The position numbers were made by a program, and so were the translations under genes. The notes beneath the pieces are model-generated. The model was not told the origin of the DNA. It searched no databases and saw only the letters and a program-made list of their open reading frames with translations. Shown here piece by piece: positions 29,298 through 39,181 of a stretch of 58,850 nucleotides of DNA (position 1 is its first letter; the number at the start of each line of letters is the position of its first letter). Source of the DNA: an uncultured Flavobacterium sp. (lineage in GTDB: Bacteria > Bacteroidota > Bacteroidia > Flavobacteriales > Flavobacteriaceae); assembly GCF_946478785.1 (NCBI RefSeq), contig NZ_CAMLDD010000031.1, positions 1 through 58,850 of the forward strand, given 5' to 3'.

Positions 29298-31160
29298 ATG
29301 ATAAATAAAAAATATATAGCAGCAATGATGGTGTTAATAGTTGCTTTAATTTCCTGCAAAACGAAAGATGTGGTTAAAAAAGACAAAGACCCAGATCGGG
29401 GTAAGGTTGTTGTTTACCAGGTTTTTACCCGTTTGTTTGGGAACAAAAACACAACAAATAAACCTTGGGGAACTATTGAAGAGAATGGTGTTGGAAAATT
29501 TAATGACTTTACAGATAAAGCACTTTTAGAAATAAAGGATTTAGGAGTAAATTATATTTGGTACACCGGAGTTCCTCATCATGCATTAGTACGCGATTAT
29601 ACCGCTTACGGAATTTCAAATGATGATCCTGAGGCTGTCAAAGGCCGCGCAGGTTCTCCATATGCCGTTAAAGATTATTATAACGTAAATCCTGATTTGG
29701 CAGTAAATCCAGCCAATAGACTGAAGGAGTTTGAAGCTTTAATTTCACGTACACACAGAGCAGGTTTAAAAGTAATTATTGATATAGTGCCTAATCATAT
29801 TGCAAGAAAGTATGAAGGGAAAAGTAATCCTGAGGGTGTAAAAGATTTTGGTGCTGATGATAATGTAAATGTTGAATATAGCAGAAACAATAATTTTTAT
29901 TATATTCCTCATACACCATTTCAGATACCGGAAGGAGATATTCCGTTAAACGGAGAAAAAAATCCATTGGTTGATGGTTTTTTTGATGAAAATCCTGCTA
30001 AATGGACTGGTAATGGCTCCAGAAAAGCAAAACCGGATCAAAACGACTGGTATGAAACTGTAAAGGTAAATTACGGAATTCGCCCAGATGGTTCTAAAGA
30101 TTTTCCTGAACTTCCAGCCGGATTTGACCAAAAATCATATCAGGAACATTTTGCGTTTTGGCAGGATAAAGATGTTCCTGATTCCTGGAAAAAATTTAAA
30201 TCAATCGCTTTGTATTGGACAGCAAAAGGAATTGATGGTTTCCGTTATGATATGGCAGAAATGGTTCCTTACGAATTTTGGAGTTACATGAATTCAGCCA
30301 TCAAAATGAAAAATCCGGATGCTTTTTTATTGGCAGAAGTTTATAATCCGAAAGAATATCGAAATTATATACATTTGGGAAAAATGGATTATCTGTATGA
30401 TAAAGTAGAGACATACGATAAACTGAAAGATATAATTCAGGGAAAATCATCTCCTGACGATTTATCTGATATTCAAAAAGGAATGTCGGATATTGAACAT
30501 CATATGCTGCATTTTTTAGACAATCATGATGAACAGCGATTGGCTAGTCCTGAATTTGCAGGAACTCCGGAACGCGGAAAGCCCTTAATGGTTGTTTCAA
30601 CTACGATTAGTACATCTCCGACAATGATTTATTTTGGGCAGGAAGTTGGCGAAGCCGGAAATGAAAATGCAGGTTTTGGAACCCGTTCCCGAACTTCGAT
30701 TTTTGATTATATTGGGGTTCCAAATCATCAGAGATGGATGAATGAAGGGAAATTCGATGGTGGGAAATTATCTGATTCTGAAAAAAAACTGCGTGATTTT
30801 TATAAACGATTATTGAATTTTTCTATTACCAGTTCGGCTTTAATGGGGAATTTTCAGGAGATTCAATCTATAAATCGTCTTGAGAATCCCGATTATGATG
30901 AACTGATTTATTCGTTTGTGCGTTGGTCTGATAATCAGAAATTAATCGTTATTGCCAATTTTTCTTCGGAGAAAACAAGTGAATTCAATTTAAAAATTCC
31001 TTCTGATATTGTTTCAAAATGGGATTTAAAGGAAGGGGTATATGAACTAACAGATCAGTTATATCAAAAGAATTCAGTTCAGTTGAAAGTAAGAAATGGA
31101 GAAGGAGTCGTTAAGGTCAAAATTTTACCTTCTGAATCTTTTATTTATGAATTGAAATAA
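29298..31160 (+). CDS. GH13 alpha-amylase family lipoprotein
   Basis: 620 residues. An N-terminal lipoprotein signal (MMVLIVALISCKTKD, cysteine near residue 20) precedes a TIM-barrel GH13 domain. Catalytic signatures are complete: VIIDIVPNH, nucleophile in GIDGFRYDMAEM, acid/base in FLLAEVYNPKEY, and transition-state stabiliser in FLDNHDEQR. The C-terminal 90 residues form the usual beta-sandwich. It should act on alpha-glucans at the cell surface or in the periplasm. There are no SusC/SusD genes beside it, so this is a stand-alone enzyme rather than part of a polysaccharide-utilisation locus. Confidence 0.94.
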   Translation: MINKKYIAAMMVLIVALISCKTKDVVKKDKDPDRGKVVVYQVFTRLFGNKNTTNKPWGTIEENGVGKFNDFTDKALLEIKDLGVNYIWYTGVPHHALVRDYTAYGISNDDPEAVKGRAGSPYAVKDYYNVNPDLAVNPANRLKEFEALISRTHRAGLKVIIDIVPNHIARKYEGKSNPEGVKDFGADDNVNVEYSRNNNFYYIPHTPFQIPEGDIPLNGEKNPLVDGFFDENPAKWTGNGSRKAKPDQNDWYETVKVNYGIRPDGSKDFPELPAGFDQKSYQEHFAFWQDKDVPDSWKKFKSIALYWTAKGIDGFRYDMAEMVPYEFWSYMNSAIKMKNPDAFLLAEVYNPKEYRNYIHLGKMDYLYDKVETYDKLKDIIQGKSSPDDLSDIQKGMSDIEHHMLHFLDNHDEQRLASPEFAGTPERGKPLMVVSTTISTSPTMIYFGQEVGEAGNENAGFGTRSRTSIFDYIGVPNHQRWMNEGKFDGGKLSDSEKKLRDFYKRLLNFSITSSALMGNFQEIQSINRLENPDYDELIYSFVRWSDNQKLIVIANFSSEKTSEFNLKIPSDIVSKWDLKEGVYELTDQLYQKNSVQLKVRNGEGVVKVKILPSESFIYELK

Positions 31161-31167
31161 AATATAC

Positions 31168-31201
31168 AGCCTTCACTTTAAAATATTCTAAAGTGAAGGC
31201 T
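31168..31201. terminator. Bidirectional terminator between amylase and ytxJ
   Basis: A 13-bp perfect stem (AGCCTTCACTTTA / TAAAGTGAAGGCT) with an 8-base loop lies between convergent genes, with T-rich flanks on both strands. Confidence 0.88.
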
Positions 31202-31210
31202 TTATAAAAA

Positions 31211-31600
31211 TTAAATTTTGTTCTTCAATGCCTCTGCACTAATATCGCTGTGCGAAACATCATAAATTGCTTTCCCATTTTTGATTAAAATCAATTGTGG
31301 TGACTCGTGATATACATTAAACTTTCTGGCGATTTCATTTGAAACATCACGGTGTGCGATCAAATCAAGAAAGTAAGCATCAACAGTATCATTCAAATCA
31401 AATTCTCTTTCAAATTGTTTTAAAGCCATTCGGCTGATACTGCATCTTGTACTGTGTTTAAAAATTACGACAGGCTTTTCATTAGAAATAGCTTCAATTT
31501 CCTGTAATTGTAATAAATCAGTTAATTCTGTCCAGTTTATATTGCTTTTAGGAGAATCTGTGTTCTCTGAATTTCCGAAGATTGAATTAAAAAAACTCAT
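31211..31600 (-). CDS. ytxJ: YtxJ-like monothiol thioredoxin-fold protein (bacillithiol system)
   Basis: 129 residues with a thioredoxin-like fold. The active site is KHSTRCSISRMALKQFE, with one cysteine (CSIS rather than CxxC), as in the YtxJ/DUF2847 family assigned as bacilliredoxin-like. The rest includes AYFLDLIAHRDVSNEIARKF and SPQLILIKNGKAIYDVSHSDI. In flavobacteria YtxJ is taken as evidence of bacillithiol use. The other pathway genes are not in this window. It is divergent from clpB. Confidence 0.88.
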   Translation of the reverse strand: MSFFNSIFGNSENTDSPKSNINWTELTDLLQLQEIEAISNEKPVVIFKHSTRCSISRMALKQFEREFDLNDTVDAYFLDLIAHRDVSNEIARKFNVYHESPQLILIKNGKAIYDVSHSDISAEALKNKI

Positions 31601-31625
31601 ATTTTGGCTTGTTTTATGACTTTTT

Positions 31626-31662
31626 GACGTTAATTAATAGCTAAAAAGCTATTTTAAGCGTC
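31626..31662. promoter_or_regulatory. Imperfect palindrome in the ytxJ-clpB divergent region
   Basis: An inverted repeat with core AATAGCT-4-AGCTATT and outer GACG...CGTC arms lies just upstream of ytxJ and 146 bases before clpB. It could be an operator or a small hairpin. No known heat-shock operator is recognised in it. Confidence 0.4.
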
Positions 31663-31707
31663 ATTTTGTCTGTAAATTTAATATGGAATATGTTTTGAAT
31701 ATGGCAA

Positions 31708-31715
31708 CAAAGTTA
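31708..31715 (-). promoter_or_regulatory. Possible -7 element of ytxJ
   Basis: On the minus strand TAACTTTG matches TAnnTTTG exactly, about 108 bases before the ytxJ start. The best -33 candidate is 25 bases away, so the call is tentative. Confidence 0.4.
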
Positions 31716-31807
31716 TATCATTTAAACTTAAAAATGAATTCAATAAATTCTAATTTTAATGGTATCGATTATTAATCTGGAAAATTAAAACTAAAAATAT
31801 AAGCAAA

Positions 31808-34411
31808 ATGAACATAAACAAGTTTACAACTAAATCGCAGGAAGCTATTCAGCTTTCACAGCAGTTGGCACAACGATACGGACAGCAGCAAATAGAAAAT
31901 GAACACATTTTTAAAGCCATTTTTGAGGTAGATGAAAATGTTGCACCATTTATTTTGAAAAAACTCAATGTAAATGTGCCTTTGTTTTTACAAATCTTAG
32001 ATTCAACAATTCAGAGTTTTCCCAAAGTCTTCGGAGGTGATATTATGCTTTCGCGAGATGCCAATAAAGCTTTAAATGAAGCTGAAATTATTGCACAAAA
32101 AATGAATGATGAATACGTTTCGATTGAACATTTAATTTTAGCCATCTTTGATTCAAAAAGTAAAGTTGCCCAAATTTTAAAAGATCAGGGTGTTACCGGA
32201 AAAGCTTTAAAAGCTACTATTGAGGAACTGAGAAAGGGCGAAAGAGTAACTTCAGCATCAGCAGAGGAAACGTATAATGCCTTAAATAAATATGCTAAGA
32301 ATTTAAACGAATTAGCAAGTACAGGAAAGCTTGATCCAGTTATTGGGCGTGATGAAGAAATTCGTCGTGTTCTTCAAATTCTTACCAGAAGAACTAAAAA
32401 CAATCCAATGTTAGTGGGAGAACCCGGAGTTGGTAAGACTGCTATTGCAGAAGGTTTGGCGCACAGAATTGTTGATGGAGACGTTCCGGAAAACTTAAAA
32501 GACAAAATCGTTTTCTCTCTTGATATGGGGGCGCTGATTGCCGGTGCAAAATACAAAGGAGAATTCGAAGAAAGATTAAAATCAGTAGTGAAAGAAGTTA
32601 CTGCTGCCGAAGGAGATATCGTTTTATTTATTGATGAGATTCACACACTTGTTGGTGCAGGTGGTGGAGAAGGTGCTATGGATGCGGCTAATATCCTGAA
32701 ACCGGCTTTAGCCCGGGGAGAATTAAGAGCTATTGGTGCAACAACTTTAGACGAATATCAAAAATATTTTGAAAAAGATAAAGCATTAGAACGTCGTTTT
32801 CAAAAGGTTTTGGTTGATGAGCCGGATACTGAAAGTGCAATTTCGATTTTGCGCGGAATTAAAGAGAAATACGAAACGCATCATAAAGTTCAAATTAAAG
32901 ATGAAGCCATTATTGCTGCAGTTGAACTTTCGCAACGTTATATTACGAATCGCTTTTTACCTGATAAAGCGATTGATTTGATGGACGAAGCGGCTTCAAA
33001 ATTGCGTATGGAAATCAATTCAAAACCAGAAGAACTGGATGTTTTAGATCGTAAAATCATGCAATTGGAAATCGAAATCGAAGCGATCAAACGTGAAAAG
33101 GAAGAAAGCAAGCTAAAAATCCTGCACATGGATTTGGCGAACCTGAAAGAAGAACGCAACGAAATCTATACCAAATGGAAGTCTGAAAAAGATGTTGTTG
33201 ACGGAATTCAGGCTGTGAAACAAGAAATTGAAGATTTCAAATACGAAGCAGAACGAGCTGAACGTGATGGAGATTACGGAAAAGTAGCTGAAATTCGTTA
33301 CGGAAAAATCAAAGAAGCACAGGAACGGCTTGATGTTTTGCAAAAGCAATTACAGGAATATCAATCTGGTAATTCTTTAATTAAAGAAGAAGTTACCCGC
33401 GAAGATATTGCAGAAGTTGTTGCAAAATGGACTGGAATTCCGGTAATGAAAATGCTTCAGACAGAAAGAGAAAAGCTGCTTCATCTTGAAGAAGAACTAC
33501 ACAGAAGAGTTGTAGGTCAGGAAGAAGCAATTGAAGCTGTAAGTGATGCTGTTCGCAGAAGCCGTGCCGGTTTACAGGATCTGAAAAAGCCGGTTGGGAC
33601 ATTCTTATTCTTAGGAACAACCGGAGTTGGTAAAACAGAATTAGCAAAAGCATTGGCCGAATATCTTTTTGACGATGAAAACGCCATGACGCGTATTGAC
33701 ATGAGTGAATATCAGGAACGCCATAGTGTGAGCCGTTTGGTGGGTGCGCCTCCGGGATATGTAGGTTATGATGAGGGCGGACAATTGACAGAAGCCGTTC
33801 GTAGAAAGCCATATTCTGTGATTTTGTTAGACGAGATTGAAAAAGCGCATCCGGATACATTCAATATTTTGTTGCAGGTTTTAGATGAAGGCCGATTGAC
33901 TGATAATAAAGGCCGTCTGGCTGATTTTAAAAATACTATTATCATCATGACATCCAATATGGGAAGTCATATCATACAAGAGAAATTTGAGAACCTAAAA
34001 GGTAGTGTAGAAGCCGCAACCGAAGCTGCAAAAGTGGAAGTTTTAGGATTGTTGAAACAAACGGTTCGCCCTGAGTTTATAAATCGTATCGACGAAATTG
34101 TGATGTTTACGCCTTTAACGGTTGATAATATTTCGAGAATTGTGAGTCTGCAACTGAAAAGTGTCAGCAAAATGCTTGCCCAGCAAGGAATTACAATGGA
34201 TGCTACTCCTGAGGGAATCAAATATCTTTCAGACAAAGGTTATGATCCAGAATTTGGTGCAAGACCAGTAAAACGCGTAATTCAAAGAGAGGTTTTAAAT
34301 CGATTATCTAAAGAAATTCTGGCTGGAAATATTACAACAGACAGTATTATTTTAATTGATGCTTTTGATGGAAATTTGGTTTTTAGGAATCAAACAGAAA
34401 CAGTTTCATAA
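31808..34411 (+). CDS. clpB: ATP-dependent disaggregase ClpB
   Basis: 867 residues, the full ClpB length. ClpB threads aggregated proteins through its hexameric pore with DnaK. Domains: N-terminal Clp-N double repeat (1-145); first AAA+ domain with Walker [14 protein letters not shown] and Walker [16 protein letters not shown]; middle coiled coil (about 400-520), which distinguishes ClpB from ClpA/C; second AAA+ domain with Walker [14 protein letters not shown] and Walker [14 protein letters not shown]; and a C-terminal D2-small domain ([13 protein letters not shown]). No ClpP-binding loop is evident, as expected. It is followed by a terminator. Confidence 0.98.
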   Translation: MNINKFTTKSQEAIQLSQQLAQRYGQQQIENEHIFKAIFEVDENVAPFILKKLNVNVPLFLQILDSTIQSFPKVFGGDIMLSRDANKALNEAEIIAQKMNDEYVSIEHLILAIFDSKSKVAQILKDQGVTGKALKATIEELRKGERVTSASAEETYNALNKYAKNLNELASTGKLDPVIGRDEEIRRVLQILTRRTKNNPMLVGEPGVGKTAIAEGLAHRIVDGDVPENLKDKIVFSLDMGALIAGAKYKGEFEERLKSVVKEVTAAEGDIVLFIDEIHTLVGAGGGEGAMDAANILKPALARGELRAIGATTLDEYQKYFEKDKALERRFQKVLVDEPDTESAISILRGIKEKYETHHKVQIKDEAIIAAVELSQRYITNRFLPDKAIDLMDEAASKLRMEINSKPEELDVLDRKIMQLEIEIEAIKREKEESKLKILHMDLANLKEERNEIYTKWKSEKDVVDGIQAVKQEIEDFKYEAERAERDGDYGKVAEIRYGKIKEAQERLDVLQKQLQEYQSGNSLIKEEVTREDIAEVVAKWTGIPVMKMLQTEREKLLHLEEELHRRVVGQEEAIEAVSDAVRRSRAGLQDLKKPVGTFLFLGTTGVGKTELAKALAEYLFDDENAMTRIDMSEYQERHSVSRLVGAPPGYVGYDEGGQLTEAVRRKPYSVILLDEIEKAHPDTFNILLQVLDEGRLTDNKGRLADFKNTIIIMTSNMGSHIIQEKFENLKGSVEAATEAAKVEVLGLLKQTVRPEFINRIDEIVMFTPLTVDNISRIVSLQLKSVSKMLAQQGITMDATPEGIKYLSDKGYDPEFGARPVKRVIQREVLNRLSKEILAGNITTDSIILIDAFDGNLVFRNQTETVS

Positions 34412-34433
34412 TTTTAAATGATATTAAAAGAGG

Positions 34434-34458
34434 ACCAGTCGTAAAGGCTGGTTTTTTT
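34434..34458 (+). terminator. Terminator after clpB
   Basis: ACCAG pairs with CTGGT, extended by T-G and C-G pairs, around a 5-base loop and followed by seven T residues. Confidence 0.75.
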
Positions 34459-34562
34459 GTTAATAAGATGTAACAGTAAATAATGAAACTTTTAGCAGAA
34501 TTGATATAAATGAAATAGTAGTTTTAATTATCATCTTTACTCTAAACTTAAATCAAAATATT

Positions 34563-34682
34563 ATGAATAACTTATTTAGAGGATTACTTGCAGGCTACGG
34601 AGCTAAAAAATTAGGAGGAGGCTGTTTCGGAACTATTATTGTCTTTATTATTCTGTGGTTGCTTTTAGGACAATGCAGCTAA
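34563..34682 (+). CDS. 39-residue membrane peptide
   Basis: Short open frame starting ATG at 34563 and ending TAA at 34680-34682. The peptide begins MNNLFRGLLAGYGAKKLGGG, then C-F-G-T and a hydrophobic segment of about 12 residues (IIVFIILWLLLG), ending QCS. A glycine-rich amphipathic N-terminus plus one membrane helix is a common layout of small inner-membrane proteins. It lies between clpB and the DUF808 gene, 82 bases before the latter, with its own AT-rich leader. Family and function are unknown. Confidence rests on the coherent hydrophobic profile and position. Confidence 0.6.
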   Translation: MNNLFRGLLAGYGAKKLGGGCFGTIIVFIILWLLLGQCS

Positions 34683-34764
34683 TTTTTTAGAGGAAAATTA
34701 AATCAAAAGTATTAGATTCGCAAAAATAAAATTTGGAAATTTAATACTAAAAAAAGAGATTATA

Positions 34765-35649
34765 ATGGCATCAGGTTTTTTCGTACTATTAGATGATATC
34801 GCAGCAATTATGGATGATGTTGCAGTAATGAGTAAGATTGCAGCAAAAAAAACTGCCGGTATTTTGGGTGATGATTTAGCCGTAAATGCTGAAAAAGCTT
34901 CGGGATTTGCTTCATCAAGAGAACTACCTGTACTTTGGGCAATTAGTAAAGGTTCGCTTCTTAATAAAATCATCATTTTGCCAATAGCCTTTTTATTAAG
35001 TGCTTTTTTGCCTTTTGCAATTATTGTAATTCTGGTTCTTGGAGGGTTGTTTTTAGCTTACGAAGGAGCCGAAAAAATTTATGAATTTATATTTCCTCAT
35101 AAACAGCACCAACCGGAAGGAATAACTGAAGAAACCTTTACTGAGGAAGAAATTTTGATAATTGAAAAAGGAAAAATAAAATCGGCGATTATAACTGATT
35201 TTATTCTGTCTGTAGAAATTGTAATTATCGCCTTGGGTACAGTGATTGAGGAACCTTTAACGCAGCAAATCCTGGTAACTTCAATAATCGCTTTGATTGC
35301 AACGATTGGTGTTTACGGTCTTGTTGCTCTTATTGTCAGAATGGATGAGGCAGGTTACAGGCTAATTAAATTTAGTAAAAGAGAAAAAAGTATATCAAAA
35401 TTTATTGGTAATATTTTGGTGAAGGCACTTCCGTTGATTATAAAAAGTTTAACTGTAATTGGTACAATTGCGTTATTATTAGTTGCAGGAGGTATATTCG
35501 TGCATTATATTCCATTCTTTCATGATTTAGCACCTAAAATAAATATGCCGTCAATAATAAAAGAATTTGTTGTAGGCTTGGTATTAGGACTTATAGTTTT
35601 AGGATTTGTGAATTTATTTAAAAAACTCTTTGTAAAAAATAAGAGTTAA
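34765..35649 (+). CDS. DUF808 (YedI) family inner-membrane protein
   Basis: 294 residues. The N-terminus ASGFFVLLDDIAAIMDDVAVMSKIA is the family signature, followed by the KKTAGILGDDLAVNAEKASG segment. Four to six membrane helices are visible (about 75-105, 145-170, 172-195, 222-245, 262-282). The cytoplasmic loop around 110-130 has PHKQHQPEG. The function of the family is not known. It may share a transcript with the 39-residue peptide upstream and ends before a strong terminator. Confidence 0.9.
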   Translation: MASGFFVLLDDIAAIMDDVAVMSKIAAKKTAGILGDDLAVNAEKASGFASSRELPVLWAISKGSLLNKIIILPIAFLLSAFLPFAIIVILVLGGLFLAYEGAEKIYEFIFPHKQHQPEGITEETFTEEEILIIEKGKIKSAIITDFILSVEIVIIALGTVIEEPLTQQILVTSIIALIATIGVYGLVALIVRMDEAGYRLIKFSKREKSISKFIGNILVKALPLIIKSLTVIGTIALLLVAGGIFVHYIPFFHDLAPKINMPSIIKEFVVGLVLGLIVLGFVNLFKKLFVKNKS

Positions 35650-35668
35650 AGAAATACATTTTAAGTAT

Positions 35669-35698
35669 AAAAAAAACCAGCATTTGCTGGTTTTTTTA
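35669..35698. terminator. Bidirectional terminator between DUF808 gene and pheT
   Basis: AAAAAACCAGCA pairs perfectly with TGCTGGTTTTTT around a 2-base loop, giving T runs on both strands. Confidence 0.9.
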
Positions 35699-35703
35699 TA
35701 ATC

Positions 35704-38124
35704 TTATCTTAAGCTTGCTCCAAGCTCATTTTCAAAAGTCTGCTGCAATTTTGACATGATTTTATCAATTTGCGTATCCGTTAGTGTTTTTGTATTATCC
35801 TGAATTGTAAAGCTCAGAGCATACGATTTTTTACCTTCGGGAAGTTTATCGCCTTCATAAACATCAAATAGATTTATATCTTTCAAAAGTGCTTTTTCTG
35901 TTTGTCTGGCTAAATTATAGATACTTTCATATGTTGTATTCTGATCAATTAGCAGTGCTAAATCTCTGCGAACTTCAGGATATTTTGGAATATCAGAATA
36001 TTTAATTTTTCCAGTGATGATTTTCAGAACCAGATCCCAGTTAAAATCAGCATAATAGACATCTTGTTTTATTCCGAAATGTTTCAAAATGGATTTTTTA
36101 ACAACTCCCATTTCCACCAAAGTGTCATTATTATAGCAAACTGAAGTTCCTTCTGAAAAAATATCAGATTGTACAGGAGCATTTGAAATTTTATCAATTC
36201 CTAAACGATTTAAAATTCCGGTTACATATCCTTTCAATAAAAAGAAATCAGTAGTTTTTTGCGGATTTGTCCAGCTTTCCTTATTTCTGTTTCCGGAAAT
36301 TAATAAACTTAAATGTTTGTGCTCTTCATAACCATTAAGATATTTATGGTATGTTTTTCCAAATTCAAAGAGTTTTAAGTCAGAATTTCTTCTGTTGATG
36401 TTATATGAAATCGCTTCTAAACCGGAAAACAATAAAGACTGTCGCATCGTAGACAAATCACTGCTCAACGGATTTAGCATTGTAACATTATGCTCTTCTT
36501 TTAAAACAGTCGACAATTTTGCGTAAGCTGCTGTTGTTAAAGAGTTGGCCATCATTTCATGAAAGCCCTGTGAGTTTAATTGAGATGCGATTACATTTTG
36601 TACTTTATAATCTTCGGTTCTTGGAGAATTAGAAACTGTTGCATTGAATTTTTTAGAGAAATCAATGTTGTTGTATCCATAAACCCTCAAGATTTCTTCG
36701 ATAACATCTATTTCGCGCTGAACATCAACTCTATATGCCGGAATGGTCAATCCAAGACCAGATTCAGAAACGCTATTGACTTTGATATCTAAAGAAACCA
36801 ATATTTTCTTGATGGTGTCTTTTGGAATTTCCTGTCCAATAATTTTATAGACATGGCTGAAATTCAGTAAAACAGAAAAATCTTCTATTTTTTTAGGATA
36901 TACTTCTACGACATCAGATGTGATTTTTCCTCCTGCTACTTCCTGAATTAAAAGAGCAGCACGTTTCAAAGCATATTCTGTAATAGTAGGGTCAATTCCT
37001 CTTTCAAACCTAAAAGAAGCATCTGTATTTAATTGATGTCTTTTCGCTGTCTTACGAACGCTGACTGCATCAAAATAAGCACTTTCTAAAAATATAGAGG
37101 TAGTTCCCTCACTAACACCTGATTTTTTTCCGCCGAAAACACCTGCAATACAAAGCGGGCCTTTTTCATCGCAAATCATCAGGTCTTCTTTATGCAATGT
37201 TCTTTCGACATCGTCAAGAGTTATGAATTTTGTACCTTCAGGAAGTGTTTTTACAATTACTTTTCCGTTAATTTTTGTGGCATCAAAAGCATGCAGCGGC
37301 TGACCTAATTCATGTAAAACATAATTGGTAACATCTACAATATTATTTTTTGGAGTTAGTCCAATGGCTTTTAAACGATCTTTCAGCCACATTGGAGATT
37401 CTTCTACTGTAATGCCCGAAATTGTTACACCGCAATATCTTGGAGCCAAAAGCGGTTCTTCGACACTTACGTCAATTTTTAAGGTACGCATATCAACTCT
37501 GAAATTGCTTACAGATGGTGTGATTAATTCTATATTTACACCACGCTGCAGCATTCCTGCTCTTAAATCACGTGCAGTTCCGTAATGGCTCATGGCATCG
37601 GCACGATTTGGAGTTAATCCAATTTCGAAAACTTCATCATTTGCTATTTTAAAAACTTCTGCAGCTGGAGTTCCAGGAACCAGGGCATCATCTAAAACCA
37701 TGATTCCGTCATGACCTGTACCCAGACCTAATTCATCTTCGGCGCAAATCATTCCGTGGCTTTCCTGACCTCGAATTTTACCTTTTTTAATAGTAAATTC
37801 GTTTCCTTCTTTATCGTATAAAATTGTTCCAATTGTAGCTACAGGCACTTTTTGACCGGCCGCAACGTTTGCAGCACCACAGACTACCTGTATTGGGGAT
37901 TCTAAACCAATATTTAAGGTTGTAACTTTTAATCTGTCGGCATCAGGATGTTTCTCGCAAGTAAGTACGTGTCCTACAACAACTCCCTCTAAACCACCTT
38001 TAACCGATTGGTATTTTTCGACAACCTCAACTTCCAAGCCTAAATCTGTCAGTAATTCAGATGTTTGCTCTGATGTCCAGTCTGTTTTTATGAATTGTTT
38101 TAACCAGTTGTAAGATATTTTCAT
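35704..38124 (-). CDS. pheT: Phenylalanyl-tRNA synthetase beta subunit
   Basis: 806 residues, standard for bacterial PheT. Domains in order: N-terminal tRNA-binding OB fold (about 40-150; GVVVGHVLTCEKHPDADRLK), B3/4 editing domain (about 210-385; ELGQPLHAFDATKING and ITLDDVERTL), B5 domain (about 405-480), the catalytic-like core (485-700), and a C-terminal ferredoxin-like anticodon-binding domain (712-806; PEVRRDLALLID). PheS is not in the window, so the two subunits are encoded apart here. Confidence 0.97.
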   Translation of the reverse strand: MKISYNWLKQFIKTDWTSEQTSELLTDLGLEVEVVEKYQSVKGGLEGVVVGHVLTCEKHPDADRLKVTTLNIGLESPIQVVCGAANVAAGQKVPVATIGTILYDKEGNEFTIKKGKIRGQESHGMICAEDELGLGTGHDGIMVLDDALVPGTPAAEVFKIANDEVFEIGLTPNRADAMSHYGTARDLRAGMLQRGVNIELITPSVSNFRVDMRTLKIDVSVEEPLLAPRYCGVTISGITVEESPMWLKDRLKAIGLTPKNNIVDVTNYVLHELGQPLHAFDATKINGKVIVKTLPEGTKFITLDDVERTLHKEDLMICDEKGPLCIAGVFGGKKSGVSEGTTSIFLESAYFDAVSVRKTAKRHQLNTDASFRFERGIDPTITEYALKRAALLIQEVAGGKITSDVVEVYPKKIEDFSVLLNFSHVYKIIGQEIPKDTIKKILVSLDIKVNSVSESGLGLTIPAYRVDVQREIDVIEEILRVYGYNNIDFSKKFNATVSNSPRTEDYKVQNVIASQLNSQGFHEMMANSLTTAAYAKLSTVLKEEHNVTMLNPLSSDLSTMRQSLLFSGLEAISYNINRRNSDLKLFEFGKTYHKYLNGYEEHKHLSLLISGNRNKESWTNPQKTTDFFLLKGYVTGILNRLGIDKISNAPVQSDIFSEGTSVCYNNDTLVEMGVVKKSILKHFGIKQDVYYADFNWDLVLKIITGKIKYSDIPKYPEVRRDLALLIDQNTTYESIYNLARQTEKALLKDINLFDVYEGDKLPEGKKSYALSFTIQDNTKTLTDTQIDKIMSKLQQTFENELGASLR

Positions 38125-38292
38125 GTTATTATGTTATTCTTGAATAAGAGTGTAAATATAAGCATTGATTGCGGAGTTGGAAACAATTTTTTTCGTTTTT
38201 TGTCCGAGATTATTCTATGTAAAATGTTTTATAAAAAGGGAAATAATATTCACTCAGATATTGTGAACATTCCAGCTAATTTTATCTTTTAT

Positions 38293-39156
38293 CTAAATTA
38301 ATTCTTCGATATGTTTTTTGATGTTTTCCGCTATTTTTTGTGTTGGAAGATCATTGGCATCGGTTCCAAAAGGGTCTTCAATTTCTTCTGCAATCAATTC
38401 TAGACTAGCAAGAACATAAAATATGAATACCACTACAGGAACTACATAATACCCAAGTGCAAAAACATATCCAAAAGGGAGCGTCAGGACATAGATAAAA
38501 ATAAATTTTTTGATAAAAGCACTGTAGGAATAGGGGATAGGTGTGTTTTTAATACGCTCGCAGGCTCCGCAAATATCGGTAAACGAAGTAAGCTGGTTAT
38601 TAAAGGTTATTAATTGTTCACCTGAAATTTTCTTTACCGAATAAAGATCATTAATTTTTTGATACATTATTTTGGCAACCTGATTTGGTCTGTGTTTATG
38701 GTGGTCAATTTCTAAATCAACATCATCAAAAAGCTGTTTACCTGTTTCCTCATCTTTCAAATGTTTATTTAAGATGGAAGCATATGCCGGAATTATTTTT
38801 CTAAAGAATACCCTGTCTTTTTCATCGGTTAAGACTGCGGCAAGTTTGATGGCAAGATTACGGCTGCTATTAACGAGGTTGCCCCACATTCTTCTGCCTT
38901 CCCACCAACGGTCATAAGCAGTATTGGTTCTGTAGGCTAATAATAATGAAATCACAAAACCCAGCATGGCGTGCATTAAGGAAATGTTTTTTACATGACT
39001 GTCTTTTGGAAGTTTCCAATATTCAATTTCGAGATAAGCTATTCCGGCAGAATATAATCCGATAAAGAACATTATTGGCATTAATTTCCGAAACGTATCG
39101 GCTTTGCCCACATTAAAAATAAAGCTGAACCAGTCTTTTGGATTATATGAAGTCAT
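38293..39156 (-). CDS. Bestrophin-like (UPF0187) membrane channel
   Basis: 287 residues. Bestrophin features: an N-terminal NPKDWFSFIFN, a first pair of hydrophobic segments at 27-47 and 62-82, then YRTNTAYDRWWEGRRMWGNLVNSSRNLAIKL, the most conserved block of the family, and two further membrane segments near 208-245. Bacterial bestrophins form pentameric ion channels. It is the last gene behind an RND efflux operon, 25 bases after the TolC-type gene, so it is likely co-transcribed. Confidence 0.9.
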   Translation of the reverse strand: MTSYNPKDWFSFIFNVGKADTFRKLMPIMFFIGLYSAGIAYLEIEYWKLPKDSHVKNISLMHAMLGFVISLLLAYRTNTAYDRWWEGRRMWGNLVNSSRNLAIKLAAVLTDEKDRVFFRKIIPAYASILNKHLKDEETGKQLFDDVDLEIDHHKHRPNQVAKIMYQKINDLYSVKKISGEQLITFNNQLTSFTDICGACERIKNTPIPYSYSAFIKKFIFIYVLTLPFGYVFALGYYVVPVVVFIFYVLASLELIAEEIEDPFGTDANDLPTQKIAENIKKHIEELI

Positions 39157-39181
39157 TTAAATAATTTTCAGACAAAAATAA

